DNA from: Marinobacter orientalis
Lineage (GTDB): Bacteria; Pseudomonadota; Gammaproteobacteria; Pseudomonadales; Oleiphilaceae
Reading direction: 5' to 3'
Assembly (NCBI RefSeq): GCF_004792665.1
Contig: NZ_SRZX01000003.1
Coordinates: forward strand, 186,001-250,000
DNA length: 64,000 bases
In this document: in pieces, positions 18,819 to 28,200 of the stretch
Position numbering within the stretch: position 1 is the stretch's first letter
Layout of the letters: each line of letters starts with the position of its first letter
Program-made: the position numbers and the translations under genes
Notes under the pieces: generated by a model
Seen by the model: only the letters and a program-made list of their open reading frames with translations
The model's database searches: none
Told to the model about the DNA's origin: nothing

Positions 18819-20189
18819 GTGGCGTTAGCGGCAAGACTGGCAGGTTTTCTGACTCGCAAGGGCATCGCCTACCGGGAACTGGCAATCGATCAGGTACTCA
18901 ACTTTGATGCCGCGGTTATGGCTTCCGGTCGGCCCCAGGACGAGTTTATCCGGGCTACGCCGCTGATCGATATCAATGGCGTGGTCATGGCAGTTCACGG
19001 TTATAACACCAGCCTGGATATGGATCTGGTTCACCGGCTCACGGGCCGGCGCCTTCAGCCACTCACCGCCCGTCAGAGTGCGCGGCTGTTTGCTGACTGT
19101 GATCCCGGTTTTCAGCCTCCCGTCGGGGCTGCCTATGACATACCGGTACTGGTGGATGAGGACGTTCTGGGCTATCCCCGCACGCTGATGTGTGGCGGTA
19201 CTGACAATACTCTCCTGGAACTGGATCGAACCTCTCTGGCGAGGGCATTGGCGGAGGCAGATCAGGGACACCTGGTAATCCGCGGGCAGAACACCGGCGA
19301 ACGCGAGGCGCTGACGCTGGAAGAGGTGGCGGATAAACTCCAGAAACTGTACCGTCTGCCGCCGATGCCGGCACTGGCCTTGCGCATTCTCAGGCTGACC
19401 GCCAACACCGACGCCTCTGCCCGGGAACTGGCCGAGTTGATCGAGTTTGACCCCAGCCTGACGGCCCAGGTCATGCGCTACGCGCGTTCAGCGCTCTTCA
19501 ACTACCCCGGCCAGATCAACTCTGTTCAGGAAGCGGTTACCCGTGTCCTGGGCTTTGACAGAGTAGCTCACATAGCCCTGGGCATCGCCTCGGTACGTGC
19601 CTTTGATGTGCCCCGCCAGGGTATGCTGGGGATGGACCAGTTCTGGCGGCATTCCCTGTATTGTGCCTTCCTGTGTCAGCGCATGGCGCCCAGATGCAAT
19701 GCCGACAAGGGGCTGGCCTACCTCTGCGGCTTGCTGCACAATTTTGGCCTGTTACTGATCGGACACCTCTTTCCACAGGAGTTCAAAGAACTCAACACCC
19801 TTCGCGAAGCCAATCCGGAAGCCAGCATGCACTCACTGGAGCAGCAGGTATTCGGTGCCGATGACAACCAGCAGATGCTGGCTGTTGGTCATGGGGCTAT
19901 TGGCGGTATTCTGCACCGTTTATGGGAATTGCCGGATCCGGTCGTCAAGGCTGCAGGCATGCACCAGCAGCAGGGATATCAGGGCGAGCATGAAAATTAC
20001 GTGCTCATGGTTCAGCTTGCCAACGCTTTGCTCAAGGAGAAAGGTATCGGAGATGAGTTCAATCCGGATGATCTTACAGCCCTGGCATTGCCACTCGGGC
20101 TTTCCGACAGCGATATCACGATTCTGAGTGAGGAGATCGGGAGGGTTTCCGGTGATCTGGACGCACTGGCACTTTCCCTGTCATCCTGA
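18819..20189 (+). CDS. YbaK/aminoacyl-tRNA deacylase-like domain fused to HDOD domain
   Basis: A 456-residue fusion. Residues about 5-150 resemble the YbaK/ProX editing fold that hydrolyses mischarged aminoacyl-tRNA (RATPLIDINGVVMAVHGYNT, VPVLVDEDV-like strands). The lysine expected in the active strand of YbaK deacylases is not obvious, so this part may be a ligand-binding relic. Residues about 165-360 are an HDOD domain (LPPMPALALRILRLT, IEFDPSLTAQVMRYARS, YLCGLLHNFGLLLI), a signalling module related to HD hydrolases but lacking the HD metal pair. The GTG start at 18819 follows an ACAGGAG ribosome-binding site. Confidence 0.85.
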   Translation: MALAARLAGFLTRKGIAYRELAIDQVLNFDAAVMASGRPQDEFIRATPLIDINGVVMAVHGYNTSLDMDLVHRLTGRRLQPLTARQSARLFADCDPGFQPPVGAAYDIPVLVDEDVLGYPRTLMCGGTDNTLLELDRTSLARALAEADQGHLVIRGQNTGEREALTLEEVADKLQKLYRLPPMPALALRILRLTANTDASARELAELIEFDPSLTAQVMRYARSALFNYPGQINSVQEAVTRVLGFDRVAHIALGIASVRAFDVPRQGMLGMDQFWRHSLYCAFLCQRMAPRCNADKGLAYLCGLLHNFGLLLIGHLFPQEFKELNTLREANPEASMHSLEQQVFGADDNQQMLAVGHGAIGGILHRLWELPDPVVKAAGMHQQQGYQGEHENYVLMVQLANALLKEKGIGDEFNPDDLTALALPLGLSDSDITILSEEIGRVSGDLDALALSLSS

Positions 20190-20274
20190 TAGTTGCATGA
20201 TCGCAGATCAGAACGTGATGCAGCCTTCAGGCGCATGCTACAGAGGTCCACTTTCTCTGCCGTGACTGAGTTCG

Positions 20275-20280
20275 TATAAT
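20275..20280 (+). promoter_or_regulatory. Possible -10 element for adk
   Basis: A consensus TATAAT sits 114 bp before the adk ATG. No good -35 hexamer lies 16-18 bp upstream (the best is TTTCTC), so the call rests on the -10 match and on position in the 204-bp gap. Confidence 0.35.
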
Positions 20281-20369
20281 GCGTCTTACCTGGCATGGCT
20301 CATCGGGCCGGGGCCGGCGAGAGGCTGTCGCAAAGCCGCAGGATTTTGCCACAGCTTTTCAAATGATAA

Positions 20370-21047
<678 letters not shown>

Positions 21048-21051
21048 TGGC

Positions 21052-21747
21052 GTGAAATTACTGGCAATGGATACATCGTCTGAGGGCTGCTCCGCAGCTC
21101 TTCTGATCGATGGCAGTATCAGTGAACGTTTTGAGCTTGCGCCCCGTGCCCATACCCGCCTGCTGATGCCAATGATCAGAGACCTTCTTGCGGAACAGGG
21201 CATGGTGCCTGCCGAACTTGATGCCCTGGCGTTTGCCTGTGGTCCGGGATCGTTTACCGGCCTTCGAATTGCCACCGGTGTTGTCCAGGGCCTGGCTTAT
21301 GGACTGGACGTGCCCGTTATTCCGGTATCGTCGCTGTCGGCCGTTGCTGCGGATGGCATTGCCCGTTTCTCGCTCTCGGAAGGAGAGGGCATCGCTGTCG
21401 CATTCGATGCGCGGATGGGCGAGATTTACTGGGGGTGCTTCGTATGTCGGGCGGGCCAGCCGGAGCTGATTGGTGACGAGCAGGTTTGTGTACCGGAATC
21501 GCTTACCCTGGCGTCCGGCATTTCCAGTTGGTTCGGTGTTGGCCAGGGCTGGGGATTACGGGACGGCTTCCCGGCCAATGTAACTGGCGCCATGAAAAAG
21601 ATCGACGATTCCCTGGTTCCCAGAGCGTCCCGGGTCGCTGAGTTGGCTGGCCTTGCCCTCCGGGAGGGTACCGGTGTCTCGGCCGCGCAGGCGCAGCCAG
21701 TCTATATTCGTGATGAAGTGGCCTGGAAGAAACTCCCCGGCCGCTGA
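21052..21747 (+). CDS. tsaB: tRNA threonylcarbamoyladenosine biosynthesis protein TsaB
   Basis: Scaffold partner of TsaD and TsaE in making t6A37 on ANN-decoding tRNAs. The ASKHA-type N-terminus LLAMDTSSEGCSAAL and the CGPGSFTGLRIATGVVQGLA block are diagnostic. At 231 residues it has normal length. GTG at 21052 is used, since it directly precedes the conserved KLLAMDTS start and lies 4 bp behind adk. Confidence 0.95.
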   Translation: MKLLAMDTSSEGCSAALLIDGSISERFELAPRAHTRLLMPMIRDLLAEQGMVPAELDALAFACGPGSFTGLRIATGVVQGLAYGLDVPVIPVSSLSAVAADGIARFSLSEGEGIAVAFDARMGEIYWGCFVCRAGQPELIGDEQVCVPESLTLASGISSWFGVGQGWGLRDGFPANVTGAMKKIDDSLVPRASRVAELAGLALREGTGVSAAQAQPVYIRDEVAWKKLPGR

Positions 21748-21782
21748 TCACCCCTCCCTGCTACCATCCGGAAACACCGTCC

Positions 21783-22580
21783 ATGGAACTGTGGCACATT
21801 GTTGTATTGGCTGTTATTCAGGGGCTGACGGAATTTCTTCCGATCAGCAGCTCTGCCCACCTGATTCTGCCGTCACAGATTCTGGGCTGGCCCGACCAGG
21901 GCCTGGCTTTTGATGTGGCGGTCCATGTGGGTACCCTGGCGGCGGTGGTCTGGTATTTTCGCAAGGAAGTTTACAGACTCACTGTTGCCTGGGCAGGAGA
22001 CACGGCCCGTGGTCGGGTGGGGCAGGACAGTGGGCTGGCCTGGGCGGTGATTGCCGGTACCATTCCGGCCGGCCTGGCAGGGCTTCTGCTCAACGATTTT
22101 ATCGAGTCTACCCTGCGCTCGGGCCTGGTTATTGCCGCTTCTACCATCGGTTTTGGCCTGGTGCTCTGGTGGTCGGATGCGGTAGGCCGCCGCTCTCGCG
22201 ATTTGCCGACCCTGACCATGAAAGACGCAGTGATTATCGGGTTGGCCCAGGCGCTGGCGCTGATTCCCGGTACTTCCCGTTCCGGTATAACCATAACGGC
22301 TGCACTGTTCCTGGGCTTTGGCCGCGAGGCAGCGGCACGTTTCTCGTTTCTGCTATCCATCCCGTTGATTCTCGCCGCCGGCCTGTTGAAAACTCTCGAA
22401 CTGGTAGAGCAGGGTGGCGCAACCGACTGGACGGCTATTGCTCTGGGTGCCGCACTGTCGTTTGTCAGCGCGGTGATCTGTATCCATCTGTTCCTGAAAT
22501 TCCTCGAGCGGCTCGGTCTGATGCCGTTTGTCGTCTATCGCATGGTGCTTGGTCTGTTGCTGATTGTCATGCTGTGGTAG
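21783..22580 (+). CDS. uppP: Undecaprenyl-diphosphatase UppP (BacA)
   Basis: Polytopic inner-membrane phosphatase that recycles undecaprenyl pyrophosphate for cell-wall synthesis and gives bacitracin tolerance. Active-site blocks QGLTEFLPISSSAHL (N-terminus) and PGTSRSGITITAALFLG (middle) are intact. About eight hydrophobic segments are visible. At 265 residues it is normal. It stands 35 bp behind tsaB in the same direction. Confidence 0.96.
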   Translation: MELWHIVVLAVIQGLTEFLPISSSAHLILPSQILGWPDQGLAFDVAVHVGTLAAVVWYFRKEVYRLTVAWAGDTARGRVGQDSGLAWAVIAGTIPAGLAGLLLNDFIESTLRSGLVIAASTIGFGLVLWWSDAVGRRSRDLPTLTMKDAVIIGLAQALALIPGTSRSGITITAALFLGFGREAAARFSFLLSIPLILAAGLLKTLELVEQGGATDWTAIALGAALSFVSAVICIHLFLKFLERLGLMPFVVYRMVLGLLLIVMLW

Positions 22581-22688
22581 ATCTTGCTGTGATAGAGGGC
22601 AGAGCAGAATGTGAACAGCCAGCTTTTAAAACCTCGATAAATCTTCCATAATTGCTGTCAAGCTGTAATCAAAAGCGGTGGGCCTGAA

Positions 22689-23051
22689 ATGATTGGCGGT
22701 GTAAATCCAAACAGCGGTCTTCCTTTCCAGTCCGGTAACAACAGCCCGGTCAGGGAGCGCAGTGATGTGGCCCGGGCCCCTGCGACGACCCCCGATAACA
22801 ACAGCGATGCGGTCCGGCGGGATCTGACGGAAACCCGGTCCCGAAATGCTGACGAACGGCCGATACCCTCGACAGAGTCTCTTGAGCGTCGCATTGAAGC
22901 ACGGCAGGCTGCGGAGGACGTAAGGCTGGAGCGTTTTCGCGCCGATGAAGTACCTTTGAATACCTCACGAGCCCTATCCACCTTTGCCGATGTGGCCGCC
23001 CGCGGCGATGTCTCCGATACCGGCCTGTCCGGCATTGATATTCTGGTTTGA
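22689..23051 (+). CDS. Hypothetical protein, probably disordered
   Basis: A 120-residue protein I do not recognise. Residues 1-65 are rich in N, S, P, R and D and look disordered; 63-95 could form a charged helix (SLERRIEARQAAEDVRLERF). No signal peptide or membrane segment. Codon use matches its neighbours, and its TGA shares one base with the rsmJ ATG, which supports real translation and coupling to rsmJ. Confidence 0.65.
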   Translation: MIGGVNPNSGLPFQSGNNSPVRERSDVARAPATTPDNNSDAVRRDLTETRSRNADERPIPSTESLERRIEARQAAEDVRLERFRADEVPLNTSRALSTFADVAARGDVSDTGLSGIDILV

Positions 23052-23860
23052 TGACCTCCCGAAACAACGCTTCCGGACTTGCCGTTGCCTGCAGCCCTCT
23101 GGGTGATGGTCTTGTTGCACGAAATCTGGCCGAACAGCTGGAGCTGCCTTTTCTGGGCACGGTGAGGCCTCGTGATATCCGGGATTATCCGGTTCTGTTG
23201 TTTTCTGACGAAAACGGTCTTGGCCTGCAGGTGACCGGCAAGGGCGCTCCGGGCCCGGTCAGGGCTGAGTTCGTGACGGGTAAGGCGGGATACCGCCGAG
23301 AGCACGGAGGTGGGACCGGCCAGCTGATAGCAAAGGCTGTCGGCCTGCAGAAAACCCGGCAACCGCTGCATGTTCTGGACGCGACCGCGGGCCTTGGCCA
23401 GGATGCGTTTGTACTGGCCTGCCTTGGCTGCCGGGTTACGCTTTTTGAGCGCTCACCGGTCGTCCATGCCTTGCTCAGTGATGGTCTTGCCAGGGCTGCG
23501 CTGAACGAGCAGAGCGCGCCGCTGGTCAGCCACATGGTTTTGCAGCCAGGCAACAGTATTGACTGGTTGCGGCGGGCCGGGAAAGGGGCCGCGGATGTGA
23601 TTTACCTGGACCCGATGTTCCCTCACCGGGACAAATCCGCTCTGGTAAAAAAGGAAATGCAGGTCTTCCGCACGGTGGTGGGGGATGACGATGATTCCCC
23701 CGAGCTGCTGGCAGCGGCGTTGGGTGTGGCAACCTATCGGGTGGTAGTCAAGCGCCCGCGCAGGGCCGAGCCGGTCAGCGGCCCGGAACCCACCACCCGC
23801 ATCGAGGGCAAAAGCAGCCGCTATGATGTCTATTCGATCAGGGCGTTCCCGGCCGGATAA
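23051..23860 (+). CDS. rsmJ: 16S rRNA (guanine-1516-N2)-methyltransferase
   Basis: SAM-dependent enzyme that forms m2G1516 in 16S rRNA. The SAM loop is LDATAGLGQDAFVLA and the catalytic motif is YLDPMFPHR, both typical of RsmJ (YhiQ). At 269 residues it is slightly longer than the E. coli protein. ATG at 23051 overlaps the previous stop codon; the TTG one codon upstream is less likely. It is convergent with plsB. Confidence 0.94.
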   Translation: MTSRNNASGLAVACSPLGDGLVARNLAEQLELPFLGTVRPRDIRDYPVLLFSDENGLGLQVTGKGAPGPVRAEFVTGKAGYRREHGGGTGQLIAKAVGLQKTRQPLHVLDATAGLGQDAFVLACLGCRVTLFERSPVVHALLSDGLARAALNEQSAPLVSHMVLQPGNSIDWLRRAGKGAADVIYLDPMFPHRDKSALVKKEMQVFRTVVGDDDDSPELLAAALGVATYRVVVKRPRRAEPVSGPEPTTRIEGKSSRYDVYSIRAFPAG

Positions 23861-23881
23861 CAGCGTATGATGCCGGGCCGG

Positions 23882-26350
23882 TCAGGCTCCCAGCATGGTC
23901 ACCTGCTGAATGGCCTGACGTTTTTCCACGCTCAGAACCAGCCGTGCGTCTTCGGCAACCTCATCCAGACCCTCGCTGTAACACAGCAGTCCGTTTTCGT
24001 CGGTGGTGATAACGCCGTTTTCCTGCATGTTGGCGATAAAGTTGCGGAACAGGGTTTTGTCGAAAAATTCCGGAGCATTGAGTCCGAACAGGATAGACAT
24101 GCGTTCAGCCAGCAGGGTGCTCTGTTCCTCGAGTTCGCTGGCAGTAATTTTTCCCGATCCGTATTTGCGCAGAATGCCGATGACAATATGGTAACGCTCA
24201 AGAGTCTGGATAATGAGCCGTGACAGCATCCGCAAACGGAGCATGGACTCGGTGCCCGCTTCGGGACGGCTGATTCTGTCGCCTTCCTCCTCGAAAAGCA
24301 GGCCTCTGGACACCAGTACTTCAATCCACTGGTTGATGACCCCGGGGATCTCATTCTCGTGGTATTTCAGGAACAGTTCCGATTTCAGGTAAGGGTAGGC
24401 GACACCGGCAAGGAACTCGATCTTGTTCCTGCGCAGGGATTGTTTGTTCTCGAACAGGCTGGCGATCAGTGACGGCAGCGCAAACAGGTGCTGTATGTTG
24501 TTACGGTAGTAAGTCATCAGAATGGCATTGCTACCTTCCAGGGCAATGATATCGCCGAGCTTCTGGGGCTGGCGAGTGATCAGGCCCATGCTTTCACAGT
24601 AGGCAACCCAGTCCCTGCCACTGCCTTCGGGCAGTGTGACGGTCTCCGCGTAAGGGAAAGCCTTGAGCAGGTCTGCGTACTGATCCATCAGGCGGGTCAG
24701 TTGGCCTTCATCCATGGCGAGACGTTCTGTGCCCAGCAGCGCCGTGGCGGTAATGCCAATGGGATTGACGGCCACTGAGGCGTTGATGTGGGAGGCGACG
24801 CGAGTGGCCAGATCGGATACTGCGCGATTCAGCCATTTGGGCCGGTAGTTGGAATCATAGGCCTGTTCCCGCCAGCTGGGCTCGACTTCGTCCAGCACGT
24901 CGGCGAGGGGAATGGCTTCTCCAAAATTCACCGCCACTTTGCCGAAGGAGTTGTTCAGCTTGCGCACGGTCCTGGCCAGGGCGAATACGTTTTCCTTCTG
25001 TTTTTTCTTGCCACGCAGTTCACCAAGGTAGGACCGGCCTTCCATCACCTTCTCGTACCCGAAGTAGACCGGTACAAACACGATGGGCTTGCGATGGTCC
25101 CGCAGAAAGCTGCGCACGGTCATGGACAGCATGCCCGGGCGCGGTTGCAGCATTCGCCCGGTGCGGCTGCGCCCGCCCTCCACGAAGTACTCAACGGAAT
25201 AGCCGCGGGAGAACATCACGTGCATGTATTCATTGAACACCGTGGCGTATAGCGGGTTGTCACGGAAGCTCCTGCGCATGAAAAAAGCGCCGCCACGGCG
25301 CAGGATGGGGCCGACAAGAGGCATGTTCAGGTTGATGCCGGCAGCGACATGCGGTGGCATCAGGCCATTTTTATAGAGCACATAAGACAGCAGCAGGTAA
25401 TCAATGTGGGAACGGTGGCAGGGAACATAGACCACGGCATTATCCTGGGCCACTTCCTTGGCCACCTGGATGTTGTTGATGGAAATACCGTTATAGATGC
25501 GGTTCCAAAGCCAGGACAGCAGCACTTCCATCACGCGGATGGTGACAACCGACATGTTGGCGGCGATTTCATCCGCGTACTTGTAGGCTTTGGCGCGGAC
25601 CTTCGCCGGCGGGATGTCGTCTTTACGGGCGGCTTCCCGTATGGCTTCCTTGACTGCCTGGGTGCGTATCAGGCCGCCGACCAGGGTGCGGCGATGGGAC
25701 AGATCAGGGCCGAGGACAGCCTGGCGCACACCACGGAAATGGGTGCGAAGAATACGGGCCAGTTTGCGGTTCGCGCGTTCTTCACTGTCACGGTACTCAT
25801 CAATGACCTGTTTCAGGGACAGGGGCTGGTTAAACTGCACATAAGTGCTGCGCCCGTGAACCAGGATGATCAGAAACTTCTGCAAACGGCCGGCGACAGA
25901 CCAGGTATCCGATAGCACCAGCTTGACGAGTGACTTTTCCTTGTCCGGTGAACGCCCCCAGAACAGTGACACCGGGACTATCTGCACGTCCTGTTCGGGA
26001 TGCTCAAGCCCGTGGCGAACGAGCGCCCGGAATTCGCTGGTGGGCACGGGTGCCCGGCGTCGCCGGAACAGTCCTCCAATCCTCCGGTACAGGAAGAAAA
26101 ACGAATGGTTTTGCCCGTTCTTGACTGGCAGTGAGGATTCAGCACCGGGCAGGCCGGCACTCAGCACTTCCTGCTCCAGCACCAGGCGGCTGGACAGCGA
26201 ACTGTACTGCAGTACGTAACAGACGGGTTTTTCGGGGTCCAGTCCCAGGGCTTCGGAGCTGTTGCCGCTTACATCCGTCCGGACCCACAAAAACAGAATC
26301 TTGCGGAAAAGGGTCAGGATCAGGCTGCGAAGGCCCAGGAAAAAACGCAT
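23882..26350 (-). CDS. plsB: Glycerol-3-phosphate 1-O-acyltransferase
   Basis: Inner-membrane enzyme that transfers acyl chains from acyl-ACP or acyl-CoA to sn-glycerol 3-phosphate, the first step of phospholipid synthesis. The HX4D motif CHRSHIDYLLLSYVL, the GGAFFMRRSF block and FVEGGRSRTGRMLQPRPG are present near residues 300-430. At 822 residues it is the proteobacterial PlsB size. It diverges from nudC. Confidence 0.96.
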   Translation of the reverse strand: MRFFLGLRSLILTLFRKILFLWVRTDVSGNSSEALGLDPEKPVCYVLQYSSLSSRLVLEQEVLSAGLPGAESSLPVKNGQNHSFFFLYRRIGGLFRRRRAPVPTSEFRALVRHGLEHPEQDVQIVPVSLFWGRSPDKEKSLVKLVLSDTWSVAGRLQKFLIILVHGRSTYVQFNQPLSLKQVIDEYRDSEERANRKLARILRTHFRGVRQAVLGPDLSHRRTLVGGLIRTQAVKEAIREAARKDDIPPAKVRAKAYKYADEIAANMSVVTIRVMEVLLSWLWNRIYNGISINNIQVAKEVAQDNAVVYVPCHRSHIDYLLLSYVLYKNGLMPPHVAAGINLNMPLVGPILRRGGAFFMRRSFRDNPLYATVFNEYMHVMFSRGYSVEYFVEGGRSRTGRMLQPRPGMLSMTVRSFLRDHRKPIVFVPVYFGYEKVMEGRSYLGELRGKKKQKENVFALARTVRKLNNSFGKVAVNFGEAIPLADVLDEVEPSWREQAYDSNYRPKWLNRAVSDLATRVASHINASVAVNPIGITATALLGTERLAMDEGQLTRLMDQYADLLKAFPYAETVTLPEGSGRDWVAYCESMGLITRQPQKLGDIIALEGSNAILMTYYRNNIQHLFALPSLIASLFENKQSLRRNKIEFLAGVAYPYLKSELFLKYHENEIPGVINQWIEVLVSRGLLFEEEGDRISRPEAGTESMLRLRMLSRLIIQTLERYHIVIGILRKYGSGKITASELEEQSTLLAERMSILFGLNAPEFFDKTLFRNFIANMQENGVITTDENGLLCYSEGLDEVAEDARLVLSVEKRQAIQQVTMLGA

Positions 26351-26493
26351 GAATGGTTGCTCCGGTTCACAGGAAGAGGCGCTAAGTTTACTTGGTTGCG
26401 CGCAGTGCCGAAAGACATGGTGTCGTTCAGTTGTGTCGTATCGGTATGATACATTCCCAGTTCTGACCTCATAATAGCTGCAGGATCCGGATT

Positions 26494-27318
26494 ATGGCGA
26501 TATGGACACCCGGTTGGTCGAAAAAAGCTCCCCAGGGCAATGACCTTGTGCTGGCCATTGCCGGCAATGCGGTTCTTAAGCCTGAAACCGGGTGGCTGAA
26601 TCCATGGCAGACGGTATCGCCGTTTGCCCTGGATGAGGCGGGGGCAATTTACGTTGGCCAGTATGATGGCCAGGCCGTGTACGTTGCCGGGGTAGATGCC
26701 GACGCTCTTCCGGACACGCCGGAGCCTGTGCCTTTGAGGGACGCAATACTGATGATGGAGGACGCGCCGGCAGACATGCTGAGTACGGCCTTCCAGGTCC
26801 ACCAGTGGTGGCGGGACCATCGGTTTTGTGGCCGCTGTGGCGGGGCGACCGGACTTCACCCCCGGGAACGGGCGAAATGGTGCGAGGCTTGCAGCATTCC
26901 CTGGTATCCACGGCTGGCGCCCTGCGTGATTGTTGTCATTCGCCGGGGAGATCGTATGCTGCTGGCCCGTTCATCACGGGTGAAGCGCCACTTTTTCAGC
27001 CTGATTGCAGGCTTTGTGGAGCCGGGTGAAAACATTGAAGCAGCGGTGGCCAGGGAAGTGAAAGAGGAAACCGGCCTGGATGTTAGCGGTGTCCGCTATC
27101 AGGCGTCCCAGCCATGGCCATTTCCCCATCAGCTGATGTTGGGATTTTTTGCAGACTATGCTGGCGGTGACCTGGTATTGCAGGAAGACGAAATCGCCGA
27201 GGCAGGCTGGTACCGGCCGGATGAACTGCCACCTGTGCCACCTTTGACCACCATTTCCGGCCAATTGATTGATGCCATGGCACGAAACATCGTCGCGAAG
27301 GAGGGAGCACAAGGGTGA
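26494..27318 (+). CDS. nudC: NAD(+) diphosphatase / RNA decapping hydrolase NudC
   Basis: Nudix hydrolase that cleaves NAD(H) and removes NAD caps from RNA. A zinc ribbon (CGRCGG ... WCEAC, about residues 111-132) precedes the Nudix box GFVEPGENIEAAVAREVKEE. The downstream SQPWPFPHQLMLGF (SQPWPFPxS-type) motif is characteristic of NudC. At 274 residues it is typical. The stop overlaps the murI start (GTGA). Confidence 0.95.
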   Translation: MAIWTPGWSKKAPQGNDLVLAIAGNAVLKPETGWLNPWQTVSPFALDEAGAIYVGQYDGQAVYVAGVDADALPDTPEPVPLRDAILMMEDAPADMLSTAFQVHQWWRDHRFCGRCGGATGLHPRERAKWCEACSIPWYPRLAPCVIVVIRRGDRMLLARSSRVKRHFFSLIAGFVEPGENIEAAVAREVKEETGLDVSGVRYQASQPWPFPHQLMLGFFADYAGGDLVLQEDEIAEAGWYRPDELPPVPPLTTISGQLIDAMARNIVAKEGAQG

Positions 27319-28163
27319 CAACGCCGAGAGTGCTGGTTTTCGATTCCGGTGTCGGTGGCCTGAGTATTGCCGCCTGTATCCATCAGCAGTTGCCGGCAGT
27401 GAAATTGGTGTATCTTGCCGATAACGCCGCCTTCCCCTATGGCAATAAGGCGGAATCGGTGGTTGTTGAACGCAGTCAGGCCCTGATTGCAGCCGCATTG
27501 GGCGAATTCCCCTGTGACGTCATCGTTGTAGCCTGCAATACGGCAAGCACTGTCGTGCTTCCATATTTGCGTGCCATGACGTCCATCCCGGTAATCGGCG
27601 TTGTCCCCGCCGTCAAACCTGCGGTGGTTTTGTCAGTCAATCGCCGTATTGGTGTGTTGGCAACGCCGGCAACGGTGCGGCGTCCTTACCTGGTGGACCT
27701 GATCAGTGAATTTGCCGATGGCTGCAAGGTTGAGCGCCTGGGGCATCCGGATCTGGTTTACTGGATTGAGCGCCTTGTCACCGGCATTCCGATCCCCGGA
27801 GAGTCATTGTCCGGGGCGTTACAGCCGTTTCGTGATGCGGGTGTGGATACGGTGGTGCTGGGCTGTACCCATTATCCGTTGATCACTGAGCTGCTACGGG
27901 CACAGTTACCCGGAGTGAAATACTGGGTGGATTCCGGCGATGCCATTGCGCGCCGCACGGCCTGGCTGCTGGAACAGCAGGGGAGCCCGGCCGACAGTCT
28001 GAAACGCCCGATTGATCACAGGCCTGTTGAAGTAGCCCTGTTCACGGGTGCCGCGCCGCGCGGGCTGGGGGCCTTCCTGAGCCGGTTAGGGCTGGGGGAT
28101 GCGAAAATCCGGGGGGGCTGGCCCGCAGCCGTCGAGTCGATTGCAGCAGCCGGAGCGGTTTGA
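27315..28163 (+). CDS. murI: Glutamate racemase
   Basis: Makes D-glutamate for peptidoglycan. The two catalytic cysteines lie in VVACNTAST and VVLGCTHYPLI, and the N-terminal FDSGVGGLSI block is conserved. At 282 residues it is normal. GTG at 27315 overlaps the nudC stop, so the two genes are coupled. It is convergent with the REC-GGDEF-EAL gene. Confidence 0.95.
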   Translation: MTTPRVLVFDSGVGGLSIAACIHQQLPAVKLVYLADNAAFPYGNKAESVVVERSQALIAAALGEFPCDVIVVACNTASTVVLPYLRAMTSIPVIGVVPAVKPAVVLSVNRRIGVLATPATVRRPYLVDLISEFADGCKVERLGHPDLVYWIERLVTGIPIPGESLSGALQPFRDAGVDTVVLGCTHYPLITELLRAQLPGVKYWVDSGDAIARRTAWLLEQQGSPADSLKRPIDHRPVEVALFTGAAPRGLGAFLSRLGLGDAKIRGGWPAAVESIAAAGAV

Positions 28164-28200
28164 ATATTGCCAGCAATTCCAGGGCCGGTTTTGCGGCAGG

